From: Myroides pelagicus
Lineage (GTDB): Bacteria > Bacteroidota > Bacteroidia > Flavobacteriales > Flavobacteriaceae
DNA length: 64,000 bases
Assembly (NCBI RefSeq): GCF_009711055.1
Contig: NZ_WMJY01000011.1
Location: forward strand, 1-64,000
Direction: 5' to 3'
The notes below the pieces were generated by a model. The model saw only the letters and a program-made list of their open reading frames with translations, did not search any database and was not told where the DNA came from. Both the position numbers and the translations under genes were made by a program. Each line of letters begins with the position of its first letter. Position 1 is the stretch's first letter. Positions 17,898 to 27,676 of this stretch are shown here, piece after piece.

Positions 17898-19400
17898 TTA
17901 TTTCTCTTCGTGATAAATCGCGTCTGCTTTGTCGAATTTTTCAATCATTTCGGCAGAAGCTTGTTTTCCGAAATTAGATACTAAATAGATGGCTAATGCA
18001 CTGAATGCAAATCCAGGTATGATTTCATATAATTCATCTCCAAACATGATAGGCCATAAAATAACTGTAATAGCTCCTACTAATACTCCTGCAAATGCTC
18101 CCATACCAGTAGTCTTTCTCCAGAATAGTGTAAATAAAATAGCTGGTCCAAATGCAGCACCAAATCCCGCCCAAGCATGTGCAACTAAAGCTAAGATCTT
18201 ACTGTCTGGATCCAATGCTATGACAATTGCTATTGCTGCAATTACTAATACTGCTAATCTTCCTGTCCATACAAGTTCTTTTTGACTTGCTGATCTTCTG
18301 AAGTATGCTTTATAGAAGTCTTGTGTTAATGTACTCGATGACATTAGTAATTGTGCACTTAATGTACTCATCACAGCTGCTAGAATAGCTGATAATAAAA
18401 TACCAACAATCCAAGGGTTAAATAGTTGTTTGATTAACTCAATGAAGATTTTTTCACTGTCTTCAGAAACAACACCCGCAACTTCTGGATGTTTGTAGAA
18501 ATAGCTAATTCCTAAATATCCAATAGTAACTGCTCCACCTAGACACAGTATCATCCATGTCATACCTATACGTCTAGCTTTTTTCATTGTCTTTACACTG
18601 TCAGCAGCCATAAACCTAGCTAATATGTGAGGTTGACCAAAATATCCTAACCCCCATGCAGCAGCACTAATAATAGCTACAAAACCTACTTTATGTGTCA
18701 AACTTGTATAGGGAATATTACGTGCAAGTGCAGCTTCCGTAGTGAAAGATGTAATGGCATCCCATCCTCCCATATACATAACAATCATTACGGGTGTTAA
18801 GATTAAAGCAAACAACATTAAAGTAGCCTGAATTGTATCACTCCAACTCACTGCTAAGAATCCTCCAATGAATGTGTAAAGAATAGTAGCAACAGCCCCT
18901 AAAATTAATGCATTTAGGTATGTCATGTGGAATAGCGCTTCGAATAAGCGTGCTCCAGCTACCATACCAGAAGCACAGTATATAATGAAGAATATCAAAA
19001 TGGTAATAGCTGATACTGTTTTGACCAATTGACCGTCTTTTCCAAATCGATTGTGGAAAAAATCAGGTAAGGTTAATGCGTTATTGTTGATTTCGGTATG
19101 AACCCTTAATCGACCTGCTACTAATTTCCAGTTGAAGTATGCTCCAATGATTAATCCAATTGCAATCCAGCTTTGTGATAAACCTGAAAGATAAATAGCT
19201 CCAGGTAATCCCATAAGCAACCATCCTGACATGTCAGATGCTCCAGCTGAAAGAGCTGTTACTAAAGGACCAAAACTTCTTCCTCCTAAAATGTAATCAT
19301 CAAAGTTTTTTGTACGTAAATAAGCTACAATACCAATTCCTAATACAATTGCTAAATAAAAAGCAAAGGCAATAATTGTGGGGTCTAAATTCTTAAACAT
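17898..19400 (-). CDS. putP: Sodium/proline symporter (SSS family)
   Basis: A 500-residue sodium:solute symporter with about 13 membrane spans that takes up proline with Na+. Family features include RTKNFDDYILGGRSFGPLV near residue 30, SAGASDMSGWLLMGLPGAIY near 50, and AAWGLGYFGQPHILARFMA near 250, which matches the PutP signature. The length equals that of E. coli PutP. It is a single gene with its own terminator. A related substrate is possible but the motifs favour proline. Confidence 0.92.
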   Translation of the reverse strand: MFKNLDPTIIAFAFYLAIVLGIGIVAYLRTKNFDDYILGGRSFGPLVTALSAGASDMSGWLLMGLPGAIYLSGLSQSWIAIGLIIGAYFNWKLVAGRLRVHTEINNNALTLPDFFHNRFGKDGQLVKTVSAITILIFFIIYCASGMVAGARLFEALFHMTYLNALILGAVATILYTFIGGFLAVSWSDTIQATLMLFALILTPVMIVMYMGGWDAITSFTTEAALARNIPYTSLTHKVGFVAIISAAAWGLGYFGQPHILARFMAADSVKTMKKARRIGMTWMILCLGGAVTIGYLGISYFYKHPEVAGVVSEDSEKIFIELIKQLFNPWIVGILLSAILAAVMSTLSAQLLMSSSTLTQDFYKAYFRRSASQKELVWTGRLAVLVIAAIAIVIALDPDSKILALVAHAWAGFGAAFGPAILFTLFWRKTTGMGAFAGVLVGAITVILWPIMFGDELYEIIPGFAFSALAIYLVSNFGKQASAEMIEKFDKADAIYHEEK

Positions 19401-19618
19401 GTCGTATAGTATTAATTTGGTTAAAAATATAAAAAAAAATAACTTAATGCATACTTAATGTTTTTATTATAGTTAAAGTTTGATGATTTGCTATTTTTTA
19501 TTTGTGTAGTATGTGATAAAAATAAGATAAGTTTAGCGTGGTTTTAAGGGACGGTGTATGGAGTGATTTTTGGTTTAATTGTTTGTCTTTTAGTTTTTTA
19601 AATAGACGGTAAAATAAT

Positions 19619-19712
19619 AGCCCTACAGGAAAGGGGGGATCTGTAGGGCTAAAAAAGTAGTATGAAAAAAAAGTTATATAATAGATATCAATAATTATAC
19701 CAATTAGGTGTT
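19619..19712 (+). other. Hairpin with G-rich loop plus ten-codon ORF (candidate structured RNA)
   Basis: AGCCCTACAG (19619-19628) pairs perfectly with CTGTAGGGCT (19641-19650) around a 12-nt loop containing six consecutive G. The sequence continues A6, then ATG at 19661 opening a ten-codon frame M-K-K-K-L-Y-N-R-Y-Q with a TAA stop. Neither strand gives a clean T-run after the hairpin, so terminator is unlikely. It may be a small RNA or leader-peptide element; a match to a known Flavobacteria RNA family such as Flavo-1 should be tested. Function not known. Confidence 0.4.
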
Positions 19713-19784
19713 TTTTGTCTCAAACTGTACTTTGAAAAGTAAAGGTGAAAGTTGTATTTGTTTGAATTGTTACTCTATTAAAAC

Positions 19785-19815
19785 AAAAAAGGGATTATCC
19801 TATTCGAATAATCCC
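19785..19815 (-). terminator. Intrinsic terminator of pssA
   Basis: GGGATTAT (19791-19798) pairs with ATAATCCC (19808-19815); the six A at 19785-19790 are the T-run on the minus strand. Located 22 bases after the pssA stop. Confidence 0.87.
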
Positions 19816-19837
19816 TCTTTATTATATATTTTTTTTG

Positions 19838-20572
19838 TTATGCTTTGCTAGTACTTAAGTTCTTACCGATCGATAAGAAAATATAAAGTAATATGATAAG
19901 TGGTATAGCGATATATTTTAACGCAATTAGTAACACTATGGATAATATGATGAATACTAACTGTAGCTTGAATGCACCTAAATTATTAGGCTTAATCTTT
20001 AAAGAAAATAGTGGTAGCTCTGCATTCATGATGTAGGCACTTAATAGACTTATCACTACTAATACATAAGGATTGCTGATAGTGTTAATCAAGAATTCTG
20101 ATGAAGTGGTATTGATAATCATCGGCAGGCTAAGAATAAATAGTGCGTTTCCTGGTGTTGGTAGGCCAATGAAAGAATCTGTTTGTCTAGTGTCAATATT
20201 GAACTTAGCCAATCGATGTGCTGCTCCTAGTGTTATGATAAAACCTAAATAAGGAACAACTCCCATATAGTATGTTTCAGGCGTTAGATTATAAATTTCT
20301 TGATTTTCCTGAATATTAGCTAACATTTTATAAACAACTAACCCTGGTACAACTCCACTCGTTACCATATCTGCTAAAGAGTCCAATTGTAATCCCATTT
20401 CACTTTTTACATTCAAAATTCTAGCTACAAATCCATCCCAATAGTCGAAGAATATTCCAATGCATACCCAAAAAAATGCCATTTGAATATTGTCATCGAA
20501 TGCATAAATACAAGCGATTAACCCGGATAGTAGGTTTAATAATGTAATAATATTGGGAATGTGTTTTTTCAT
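19838..20572 (-). CDS. pssA: CDP-diacylglycerol-serine O-phosphatidyltransferase
   Basis: Integral membrane enzyme that makes phosphatidylserine, the precursor of phosphatidylethanolamine, from CDP-diacylglycerol and serine. The complete CDP-alcohol phosphotransferase motif is present near residue 46: D-G-x2-A-R-x8-G-x3-D-x3-D (DGFVAR to DSLAD). About 8 hydrophobic segments and 244 residues match the Bacillus/Bacteroidota type. AAHRLAKFNIDTRQTDSFIGLPTPGNA is typical of PssA. Phosphatidylserine decarboxylase is not nearby. Confidence 0.93.
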   Translation of the reverse strand: MKKHIPNIITLLNLLSGLIACIYAFDDNIQMAFFWVCIGIFFDYWDGFVARILNVKSEMGLQLDSLADMVTSGVVPGLVVYKMLANIQENQEIYNLTPETYYMGVVPYLGFIITLGAAHRLAKFNIDTRQTDSFIGLPTPGNALFILSLPMIINTTSSEFLINTISNPYVLVVISLLSAYIMNAELPLFSLKIKPNNLGAFKLQLVFIILSIVLLIALKYIAIPLIILLYIFLSIGKNLSTSKA

Positions 20573-20919
20573 TTTGTTTAGACTTTATTTGAGTATTTAC
20601 CTTTTTAAACGATGGTAATTGTACTTACAAATGTATCAATTATACTTTTAAGTTGTGACGTCTTGGCTATTCTTAACACAATTATTAATTGAAGTCTATT
20701 CGCTAAAAATTATAAAGAAATTTAGACTAAGCGTTATAATACCTAATGTGTTAGGTGTAATATACAATAAGTATTGAAAGTAGTGATCTTGGTAGGTTGA
20801 GTTATAGGTGGTTGATAATCATGTTGATAGGCATGTGTTTTTGAATTGTTATGACTTTTAATATTATTAATTCTATGATTATTCATTAGGTATTCTCTGA
20901 AAAATAGTGTGATATTTGT
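20573..20919. other. Divergent pssA / DUF4105 intergenic region
   Basis: 347 AT-rich bases without a gene. A minus-strand TACATTTG box at 20628-20635 could serve pssA, and GATATTTG at 20911-20918 (seven of eight to TAnnTTTG) could serve the DUF4105 gene. No clear hairpins. Confidence 0.5.
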
Positions 20920-20958
20920 ATGAGTTGGAAATTGTACTTGTACATGAAAATTTTAGAA

Positions 20959-22083
20959 ATGAAACATATATTATATTCTCTTTTAGTTTTTTTATTTAGT
21001 ATTCAAATCAGTGTGGGACAGGTGGAGTCACGTCAACTTTCCGATTATGCGGATGTTAGCGTACTGACGATTGGCACAGGGCCTATGCTACACGAACTCT
21101 TTGGACATACTGCTATACGTGTGTCTGATCCTAGTCAAGGTATCGATCGCGTGTATAATTTTGGTATGTTTGATTTTGCAACGCCTAATTTTGGCTTGCG
21201 TTTTATCAAGGGTGATATGTTGTATTTTGCGGATTATACGACGATGAGGAATTTCATTGCGAATTATGTTTATGACAATAGAAGTGTGTATGAGCAGAAG
21301 TTAGCGCTAACTTCAGATCAAAAGAATAAAGTTTGGAAGAGTTTAAATGAGTCTCTGGAAGAAGAGAATAAATACTACGTTTATAAGTTTATTAATCAAA
21401 ACTGTACGACAAAGGTTGTTGATATTGTCAATGCTGATAGTGGTACTGCAGTAACTGTTGATATCCCCGAGAATCAATACACCTATCGCGAAGTATTGAA
21501 TTCTTACCTAGGCGATAGCTATTTGTTGAAGTTAGGAATCAATATGATCTTAGGGTCTGCTATTGATCAAAAAAATGCGAAACAGTTTTTACCGGATAAA
21601 TATATGAAAGGACTTGATGTAACCATTATTAAGGGGAAACCAATAGTAAAGGAAAAGCTTACCATATTCGCGGCTGATCAGTCAAAGAAAGGCGTAGCAG
21701 CATGGTGGGATTCATATCTTGTTTTTAGTCTTTTATGTTTAGGATTGGCTTTTTTAGCCTATAAGTTTAGACAAGTTCGTTCTATACTATTAATAGTGGT
21801 TGGTGTATTTGGTGTGTTTTTTCTATTTGTGAATTTTTATTCACTACATGAGGAAGTGCAGTATAATACTATTTTATTACTGTGTAATCCGTTACTTTTA
21901 CTATTTCCGTTTATAAAACATAAGGCTGTTTGGAAAAAGCGTATCCGTTTATTTTTATTGATTTCATTGACACTTTATGTTGTACTGAATATAACCTCTG
22001 AAAAATTAGTTATTACTCTCCCTATATATCTATTAACTTTGTGGTTACTAATAATAGATAGAATTAGTGTAAACAAAAAATAA
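20959..22083 (+). CDS. DUF4105 domain membrane protein
   Basis: Secreted or membrane-bound protein of the DUF4105 family, function unknown. A signal peptide ends ISVGQ; the periplasmic domain has LTIGTGPMLHELFGHTAIRVSDP and VYNFGMFDF near its start and KFINQNCTTKVVDI later. The C-terminal third has four or five membrane spans. Upstream in-frame starts exist at 20920 and 20944, but a -7-like box at 20911-20918 makes 20920 unlikely, and 20959 gives a standard signal peptide. The downstream phosphatase gene starts 3 bases after the stop, so the two are co-transcribed. DUF4105 proteins share H and C motifs suggestive of an NlpC-like or hydrolase fold, but this is not shown. Confidence 0.8.
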   Translation: MKHILYSLLVFLFSIQISVGQVESRQLSDYADVSVLTIGTGPMLHELFGHTAIRVSDPSQGIDRVYNFGMFDFATPNFGLRFIKGDMLYFADYTTMRNFIANYVYDNRSVYEQKLALTSDQKNKVWKSLNESLEEENKYYVYKFINQNCTTKVVDIVNADSGTAVTVDIPENQYTYREVLNSYLGDSYLLKLGINMILGSAIDQKNAKQFLPDKYMKGLDVTIIKGKPIVKEKLTIFAADQSKKGVAAWWDSYLVFSLLCLGLAFLAYKFRQVRSILLIVVGVFGVFFLFVNFYSLHEEVQYNTILLLCNPLLLLFPFIKHKAVWKKRIRLFLLISLTLYVVLNITSEKLVITLPIYLLTLWLLIIDRISVNKK

Positions 22084-22086
22084 GCT

Positions 22087-22824
22087 ATGTTTTCAATTTT
22101 TAAATCTAAACCTGTCTTGAAGGACTTAATTCCTTCTGGCTATGTTGACATTCATTCCCATTTGCTTTTTGGTATTGATGATGGGGCAAAAACCAAAGAT
22201 GATACTGCTCATATTATTACAACGATGAAATCTCTTGGTTTTGAACAAGCAATTGCTACTCCACATACAACTCCTTTAGTGTGGGATAATAATAAAGAAG
22301 CTATTTTAGCTAAACATCAGGAGACAATTGAGGTTTTGCCAGAATTGACAAGCTCCGTTAATTTGCGTGTAGCTTCTGAATACATGATGGACGATAGTTT
22401 TTTAAAGCGTCTAGAGTCGGAAGCTTTATTAACTTTGAAAGATAATTATGTACTTGTTGAAATGTCTTACATCAATCCACCTATTCAGTTACAGGATATT
22501 TTGTTTCAATTGAAGTCAAGAGGTTATGAAATTATTTTAGCGCACCCAGAACGATATAATTTTTATCACAAGAACACAGCGATGTATGCTAAGTTGAAAA
22601 AAATGGGGTGTCAGTTTCAGATGAATTTATTGTCAACAACTGGTTATTATGGAGGACATGTTTTGGAAGCTGCAAATTATCTTTTGAAAGAAGATATGAT
22701 TGACTTTGTTGGCTCAGATATTCATCACGATAAGCACTTGAAAGGTTTCGAGTCTAAAGTTCAAATAAAAGATATAAAGAACTTTGAAAAAGCGATTGCT
22801 AATAATCAGTTTTTTAGAGAATAA
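22087..22824 (+). CDS. CpsB/CapC (YwqE-type) PHP-family tyrosine phosphatase
   Basis: A 245-residue PHP-domain phosphatase. The metal-binding N-terminus is clear (YVDIHSHLLFGIDDGAK, residues 18-34), with ATPHTTP near 58, EYMMDD near 98, LAHPERY near 155 and VGSDIHHD near 213. In Gram-positives these enzymes dephosphorylate capsule tyrosine kinases; in Bacteroidota they are often misnamed histidinol phosphatase. The obvious substrate here is the Wzc-type kinase encoded at 58123-60534. It is translationally close to the DUF4105 gene (3-base gap). Confidence 0.88.
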   Translation: MFSIFKSKPVLKDLIPSGYVDIHSHLLFGIDDGAKTKDDTAHIITTMKSLGFEQAIATPHTTPLVWDNNKEAILAKHQETIEVLPELTSSVNLRVASEYMMDDSFLKRLESEALLTLKDNYVLVEMSYINPPIQLQDILFQLKSRGYEIILAHPERYNFYHKNTAMYAKLKKMGCQFQMNLLSTTGYYGGHVLEAANYLLKEDMIDFVGSDIHHDKHLKGFESKVQIKDIKNFEKAIANNQFFRE

Positions 22825-22895
22825 AAGAATGATTAGTACGATACGTTAGTATCAAACTTGTAGTGATAAGTTTATAAGGCATATTAGCTAGTAAG

Positions 22896-22937
22896 AACAC
22901 CTTTTTTCAATAATTATGGGAAAAAGGTGTTTTTTTG
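22896..22937 (+). terminator. Intrinsic terminator of the DUF4105-phosphatase operon
   Basis: AACACCTTTTTTC (22896-22908) pairs with GGAAAAAGGTGTT (22919-22931) and runs into seven Ts. Confidence 0.9.
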
Positions 22938-23610
22938 TTTGGTCAAACTAGGTAGATGTAATTTTATTCATACGCTAAAGAGTAGATTTTGTCACTTAGT
23001 AGCTTTAGTTCGTATTGTTTTTTAAAGTCGATCAGATTGCTACAATTGATAATAGACTCACAGACATTGCTTTCCCTTGCTTTCTTGACCTATACGTGTA
23101 GTATGCTTGCACTTTCCTTGCCAAGAACGTACTTCTGGGCTACTAAACTGCACCTATTCTGCAAGTATAGCTATAGCTTGGCAACAAATACTGATATCTT
23201 GAGAACTCTATGAGTAAAAATAGGCTTCTAATTTTTAAAAAAAGACATCTGCCTATTCAGTATTCTATCGCTAATTTAATAGTAAAAAAGTGATTTTTCG
23301 AAAAGTATAAAGAGTAGGATACCGTCTTTTTTAAAAGTAAGTATCTGTTGTCTAGTTAGAGAAATATCCGCATACTTTCCATAAGTACATTTAACGGAAA
23401 GATACATGATTTTTTTAAATAAAACTCAGAGGAAGTATAGGAGTTTTTTATTGTTTCAGGGTGTGAATTGATGTTAAACGTTTGTGCCTCTATGCAAATA
23501 TTGTATTAGAAGTAAATAGGTAAACAGCTCTTGCTAATTAGGTGTAGGTTGTTGAAAATGAGTAGTTAGAATATGAAGTGGGGAATTTATGCCGTATAAG
23601 ATATTGAAAC
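22938..23610. other. Gene-poor region with a possible gene remnant
   Basis: About 670 bases between two terminators. No intact gene is convincing. The minus strand carries a broken frame (22964-23407, listed separately), and the middle, roughly 23030-23180, looks richer in GC than its surroundings. From about 23410 to 23600 I see nothing recognisable. Confidence 0.5.
22964..23407 (-). pseudogene. Possible decayed gene, about 148 codons in one frame with four internal stops
   Basis: One minus-strand frame runs from ATG at 23407 to TAA at 22964. It opens with a stop-free 43-codon ORF (begins MYLSVKCTYGKYADI, stop at 23276). After TAA it continues with blocks of 15, 18, 26 and 41 codons divided by three TAG codons at 23228, 23171 and 23090. 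The last block (from VKKARESNVCESI to KIYSLAYE) has the charged composition of a real protein. Codon use (cta, ggc, gcc, tac) differs from neighbours. I do not recognise the family. Chance openness is possible: stops are fewer than expected but not by a wide margin. The second Met at 23248 begins a 94-codon frame broken only by TAG. Confidence 0.3.
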
Positions 23611-23638
23611 AAAAAAGCCCTCTCGATAGAGAAGGCTT
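23611..23638 (-). terminator. Intrinsic terminator of the DUF1573 gene
   Basis: AAGCCCTCTC (23615-23624) pairs with GAGAAGGCTT (23629-23638) with one G-T pair; the A-run at 23611-23616 supplies the T-run on the minus strand. Confidence 0.87.
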
Positions 23639-23663
23639 ACTTATTTGATAAAAGTAGTACTGA

Positions 23664-24056
23664 TTATTTTGCAGGAACTACTTCTCCTTTAATTCTTAAT
23701 GGAACTACACCGTTTACATAGTTTACAGCATTAGACTCTACAGTGATTGTACGGCTAATACGACCAACATTCATATTGTATTGAACTTCAATACTACCTT
23801 TTTGACCAGGTAAGATTGGCTCTGTTGGTTTTGAAGGAACTGTACATCCACAAGTTGAACGTACGTCAGTAATGATTAATGCTTCGTCACCTGTGTTAGT
23901 AAACTCAAAAGTTCTAAGACCATTGTCTTTACCTCTTTCTACTGTACCGTAATCAATGGTATTGTTTTCAGCTTTAAATTCGATTTTAGGTCCTTTTTGA
24001 GCAAATGAAACTGCACTTGTCAAAACTAATACCATAACGGCTAAAAATTTTTTCAT
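23664..24056 (-). CDS. DUF1573 domain exported protein
   Basis: A 130-residue exported protein with a signal peptide ending VSFAQ. The single DUF1573 immunoglobulin-like domain is complete: IDYGTVERGKDNGLRTFEFTNTGDEALII and the hallmark STCGCTVP near residue 75, then PGQKGSIEVQYN. Such proteins are common and periplasmic in Flavobacteriaceae; their role is unknown. It is transcribed alone, with a possible -7 box (TACCTTTG on the minus strand) at 24190-24197. Confidence 0.88.
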   Translation of the reverse strand: MKKFLAVMVLVLTSAVSFAQKGPKIEFKAENNTIDYGTVERGKDNGLRTFEFTNTGDEALIITDVRSTCGCTVPSKPTEPILPGQKGSIEVQYNMNVGRISRTITVESNAVNYVNGVVPLRIKGEVVPAK

Positions 24057-24300
24057 TATACCTCTGTTTTAATAATTATTTACTTTTAAAAAAATATAGA
24101 ATAGTTATTTCACTTAAACCAAAAAATCAACTGCTCATTTTGAGTCTAATTTTTTTATTATTAACGAGTAATAACTATTTTTGCTGTTACAAAGGTACGT
24201 AAAAAAAAGTTTAGTGATTTTTTAAGTAAGCTAAAATTAATTAAGAGCTTAGGTTTTTTTGTGAGTATTTAACGTTAAAAACAAGTAAAATTATTAGAGA

Positions 24301-26934
24301 ATGAGTATTCCTGCACAGTTTGACGCGAAGCAAGTAGAGCAAAAGTGGTATCAGTATTGGATTGAAAATAAGTATTTTCACTCTACTCCTGACCACAGAG
24401 AGCCTTATACGATTGTAATTCCTCCACCTAATGTGACTGGGGTTTTACATATGGGGCATATGTTGAATAACACAATACAAGATGTATTAATACGTCGTGC
24501 ACGTTTAAAAGGGCTTAACGCATGTTGGGTACCAGGAACGGATCACGCTTCAATTGCTACTGAGGCAAAAGTCGTCGCTAAATTGAAAGAGCAGGGAATC
24601 AATAAAAACGATTTGACTCGTGAGGAGTTCTTGGCACACGCTTGGGAATGGAAAGAAGAGTACGGTGGTGTAATCTTAGATCAATTGAAGAAATTAGGTT
24701 GTTCTTGTGATTGGGATCGTACGAAGTTTACTATGGATCCTGAGATGTCTGAACAAGTAATAAAAGTTTTTGTTGATTTATATAACAAAGGATTAATCTA
24801 CAGAGGATACCGTATGGTTAATTGGGATCCTGAGGCATTGACTACTTTATCAGATGAAGAAGTAATCTATGAGGAACGTCAAGGTAAACTATACCACTTG
24901 AAGTATCAGATTGAAGGAAGTGAAGAGTTTTTAGTGATTGCTACTACTCGTCCAGAGACTATCTTGGGTGATTCGGCTATTTGTATTAATCCAAATGATG
25001 AACGCTATGCACATTTAAAGGGTAAGAAAGCTATAGTGCCTATCTGCAATCGAGTTATTCCTATCATCTTTGATGAGTATGTAGATATGGAGTTTGGAAC
25101 AGGGTGTTTAAAAGTGACTCCTGCACACGATGTAAATGATAAGGATTTAGGAGAAAGACATAATTTAGAGATCATTGATATCTTTAATGCAAATGCGACG
25201 CTTAATGAACTAGGATTACACTATGCTGGTAAAGATCGTTTTGTGGTTCGTAAAGAAATCGAAACAGAGTTACAAGAAATAGGAGCCTTAGAGAAAGTAG
25301 AAAACTACGTAAACAACGTTGGTACTTCTGAGCGTACAAAAGCTGTTATTGAGCCAAGACTTTCAGATCAGTGGTTCCTTAAAATGGAGGAATTAGCAAA
25401 ACCAGCACTTGAAGCTGTATTAGAGACGGAAGAAGTAAAATTATATCCTAGTAGATACAATAATACATATAGAAGTTGGTTAGAGAATATCCGCGATTGG
25501 AATATTTCTCGTCAGTTGTGGTGGGGACACCAGATACCTGCGTTCTATTATGGGCCAGGAAAAGAGGATTTCGTAGTTGCTGAGACTAAGGAAGCTGCTG
25601 TTGAGTTAGCTAAAGTAAAGTCTGGCAATGCTGCATTGACAATTGCTGATTTAACACAAGATGAAGATGCACTAGATACATGGTTCTCATCTTGGATTTG
25701 GCCAATGTCTGTATTCAATGGAATTTCACAACCTGATAATAAAGATTATAACTACTACTATCCAACAAATGATTTAGTGACCGGACCAGACATTATTTTC
25801 TTCTGGGTAGCACGTATGATAATGGCTGGGTATGAGTATACAGGTAAGCAACCTTTCACGAATGTATATTTTACAGGTATCGTTAGAGATAAACAGCGTC
25901 GTAAGATGTCTAAATCATTAGGAAATTCTCCTGATGCATTAGGACTAATCGATAAGTTTGGTGCTGATGGTGTACGTGTAGGTTTATTGTTGTCTGCGTC
26001 AGCGGGTAATGATATTATGTTTGACGAGGAATTGTGTGCTCAAGGTAAAGCTTTTACTAATAAAGTATGGAATGCATTCCGTCTAATCAAAGGTTGGGAA
26101 GTGTCTGAAACTTTAGAGCAACCAGAATCTGCTAAAGTATCATTACAGTGGTATGAAGCTAAACTTCAAAAGACCTTAGTAGAGATAGAAGATCACTTCG
26201 ATAAATACAGAATTTCAGATGCGTTAATGGCTATCTATAAATTAGTATGGTACGATTTCTGTTCTTGGTTCTTAGAAATGATCAAACCGGGATACCAACA
26301 ACCAATTGACAAAGCTACTTTTGACAAGACCATTGAGTTATTAGAAGCTAATCTGAAGCTGTTACATCCATTTATGCCATTCTTGTCAGAAGAGATTTGG
26401 CAACATATTAATGAGCGTACAGCAGCAAATGCTTTAACAGTATCTTCTTGGCCAGAGCTGAAATCATTTGATGAAGATCTGATTAAAGATTTTGATTTCG
26501 CTACTGAAGTTATTGCTGGAATTCGTACGATCAGAAAAGATAAAAATATTTCGTTCAAAGAAGCGATTGATTTAAAAGTTATCAATAATGAAAAGTCATC
26601 TGTTTACTTTGACAGTATTATCTCTAAGTTGGGTAATGTTGTAGTTATTGAGTATGTAACGGATCAAGTAAGCGGAGCTTTATCTTACCGTGTGAAATCA
26701 AACGAATACTTTATTCCTGTGACAGGAAGTGTAAACTTAGAAGAGGAAATTGCTAAGTTAGAAGATGAGTTGAATTACTTAAAAGGATTCTTGAAATCTG
26801 TACAGGGGAAATTGTCAAATGAGAAGTTTGTAAATGGTGCACCTGCTCAGGTTATTGAGAACGAAAGAAAGAAAGAAGCTGATGCTTTAGCTAAAATAGC
26901 TACTATTGAACACAGTTTAGCTGGATTAAAATAG
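24301..26934 (+). CDS. valS: Valine-tRNA ligase
   Basis: Charges tRNA-Val with valine; class I aminoacyl-tRNA synthetase. The 877 residues include the HIGH signature as HMGHM ([10 protein letters not shown], near residue 45), the CP1 editing domain ([24 protein letters not shown]) and the KMSKS loop ([13 protein letters not shown], near 540). A C-terminal coiled coil, the valS tRNA-binding arm, occupies about the last 70 residues ([18 protein letters not shown]). It stands alone, with a terminator after it. Confidence 0.98.
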   Translation: MSIPAQFDAKQVEQKWYQYWIENKYFHSTPDHREPYTIVIPPPNVTGVLHMGHMLNNTIQDVLIRRARLKGLNACWVPGTDHASIATEAKVVAKLKEQGINKNDLTREEFLAHAWEWKEEYGGVILDQLKKLGCSCDWDRTKFTMDPEMSEQVIKVFVDLYNKGLIYRGYRMVNWDPEALTTLSDEEVIYEERQGKLYHLKYQIEGSEEFLVIATTRPETILGDSAICINPNDERYAHLKGKKAIVPICNRVIPIIFDEYVDMEFGTGCLKVTPAHDVNDKDLGERHNLEIIDIFNANATLNELGLHYAGKDRFVVRKEIETELQEIGALEKVENYVNNVGTSERTKAVIEPRLSDQWFLKMEELAKPALEAVLETEEVKLYPSRYNNTYRSWLENIRDWNISRQLWWGHQIPAFYYGPGKEDFVVAETKEAAVELAKVKSGNAALTIADLTQDEDALDTWFSSWIWPMSVFNGISQPDNKDYNYYYPTNDLVTGPDIIFFWVARMIMAGYEYTGKQPFTNVYFTGIVRDKQRRKMSKSLGNSPDALGLIDKFGADGVRVGLLLSASAGNDIMFDEELCAQGKAFTNKVWNAFRLIKGWEVSETLEQPESAKVSLQWYEAKLQKTLVEIEDHFDKYRISDALMAIYKLVWYDFCSWFLEMIKPGYQQPIDKATFDKTIELLEANLKLLHPFMPFLSEEIWQHINERTAANALTVSSWPELKSFDEDLIKDFDFATEVIAGIRTIRKDKNISFKEAIDLKVINNEKSSVYFDSIISKLGNVVVIEYVTDQVSGALSYRVKSNEYFIPVTGSVNLEEEIAKLEDELNYLKGFLKSVQGKLSNEKFVNGAPAQVIENERKKEADALAKIATIEHSLAGLK

Positions 26935-26954
26935 TTAGTCATCTCTCCGATATA

Positions 26955-26994
26955 AAGCCCTTAATTAGCTGTAGCTAGTTAGGGGCTTTTTTTT
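26955..26994 (+). terminator. Intrinsic terminator of valS
   Basis: AAGCCCTTAATTAGC (26955-26969) pairs with GCTAGTTAGGGGCTT (26974-26988) through a 4-nt loop, with two G-T pairs, then a T-run. Confidence 0.92.
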
Positions 26995-27006
26995 ATCTTC
27001 GTATAT

Positions 27007-27642
27007 ATGAAAGTTGATATACATACCCATTATTTCAAAGGACAGTCAGAAGGAATACAGATTGTTAATCAATATCCTACTACTTTAGACGATACATTAC
27101 CTGCTTATTCAGTAGGTATTCATCCTTGGTATATTAAAGAGGAGACAATAGGGGAGGAGTTAGTTTTATTAGAGAGACAACTACAAGCGGCTAATTGTTT
27201 AGCATTAGGAGAATGTGGTATCGATAAGAAAATCAATATTTCGTTAAATCTTCAAGTAGAAGTGTTTAAGAAGCAATTACTACTTGCAGAAAAGTACAAA
27301 AAAGCAGTAGTTTTGCACGTCGTTTCTGCTTTTCAAGAAGTAATCGCTATCAAGAAAGCATTGAATATCTCTGTGCCTTTGATTATACATGGTTTTAATA
27401 AAAAAGAACAAGTAGCAGAAAGTCTTTGGAAGCATGGTTTTTATCTTTCGTTTGGAAAGCATTTGATTAATAATGAAGGCTTGAGAAATACCTTTGTCAA
27501 GGTACCTAAAACACAAGTGTTCTTGGAAACTGATGAGGCGAAAGAGATCACAATAGCTGAGGTTTACGAGGTAGCTATATCATTAGATAAAACAATTGAA
27601 GCGACGATAGAACAGAATTATAAAACAGTTTTTAATAAATAA
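27007..27642 (+). CDS. Short TatD family hydrolase
   Basis: A metal-dependent hydrolase of the TatD DNase family. At 211 residues it is about 45 shorter than E. coli TatD. The metal-binding DIHTH (4-8), SVGIHPWYI near 37, ALGECGIDK near 65, IHGFNKKE near 127 and FLETDE near 176 are retained. The usual HxR segment is replaced by LHVVSAF. The short form is common in Flavobacteriaceae. It precedes tcdA by 34 bases and is probably in one operon with it. Confidence 0.85.
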   Translation: MKVDIHTHYFKGQSEGIQIVNQYPTTLDDTLPAYSVGIHPWYIKEETIGEELVLLERQLQAANCLALGECGIDKKINISLNLQVEVFKKQLLLAEKYKKAVVLHVVSAFQEVIAIKKALNISVPLIIHGFNKKEQVAESLWKHGFYLSFGKHLINNEGLRNTFVKVPKTQVFLETDEAKEITIAEVYEVAISLDKTIEATIEQNYKTVFNK

Positions 27643-27676
27643 CATCAGTCTTAGATTGATACAAAAAATCGAATAG

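Larger units (their letters stand above)
19401..19837. other. Intergenic region putP-pssA with two hairpins
   Basis: 437 bases without an ordinary gene. It holds the structured element at 19619-19712 and the pssA terminator at 19785-19815. The first 200 bases are AT-rich and show nothing clear beyond space for the putP promoter. Confidence 0.6.

Noticed and set aside
22989..23213. 74-codon plus-strand ORF starting with TTG in the gene-poor region
   Set aside because: Leu/Ser-rich composition looks like the antisense of a Lys/Glu-rich frame, there is no ATG start or ribosome site, and the opposite strand is the better coding candidate.
24227..24260. TAAGCT/AGCTTA hairpin and seven T upstream of valS, like a T-box or attenuator
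   Set aside because: Stem of only 6 bp with a 13-nt loop, no T-box sequence, and T-boxes are not expected in Bacteroidota; regarded as chance.
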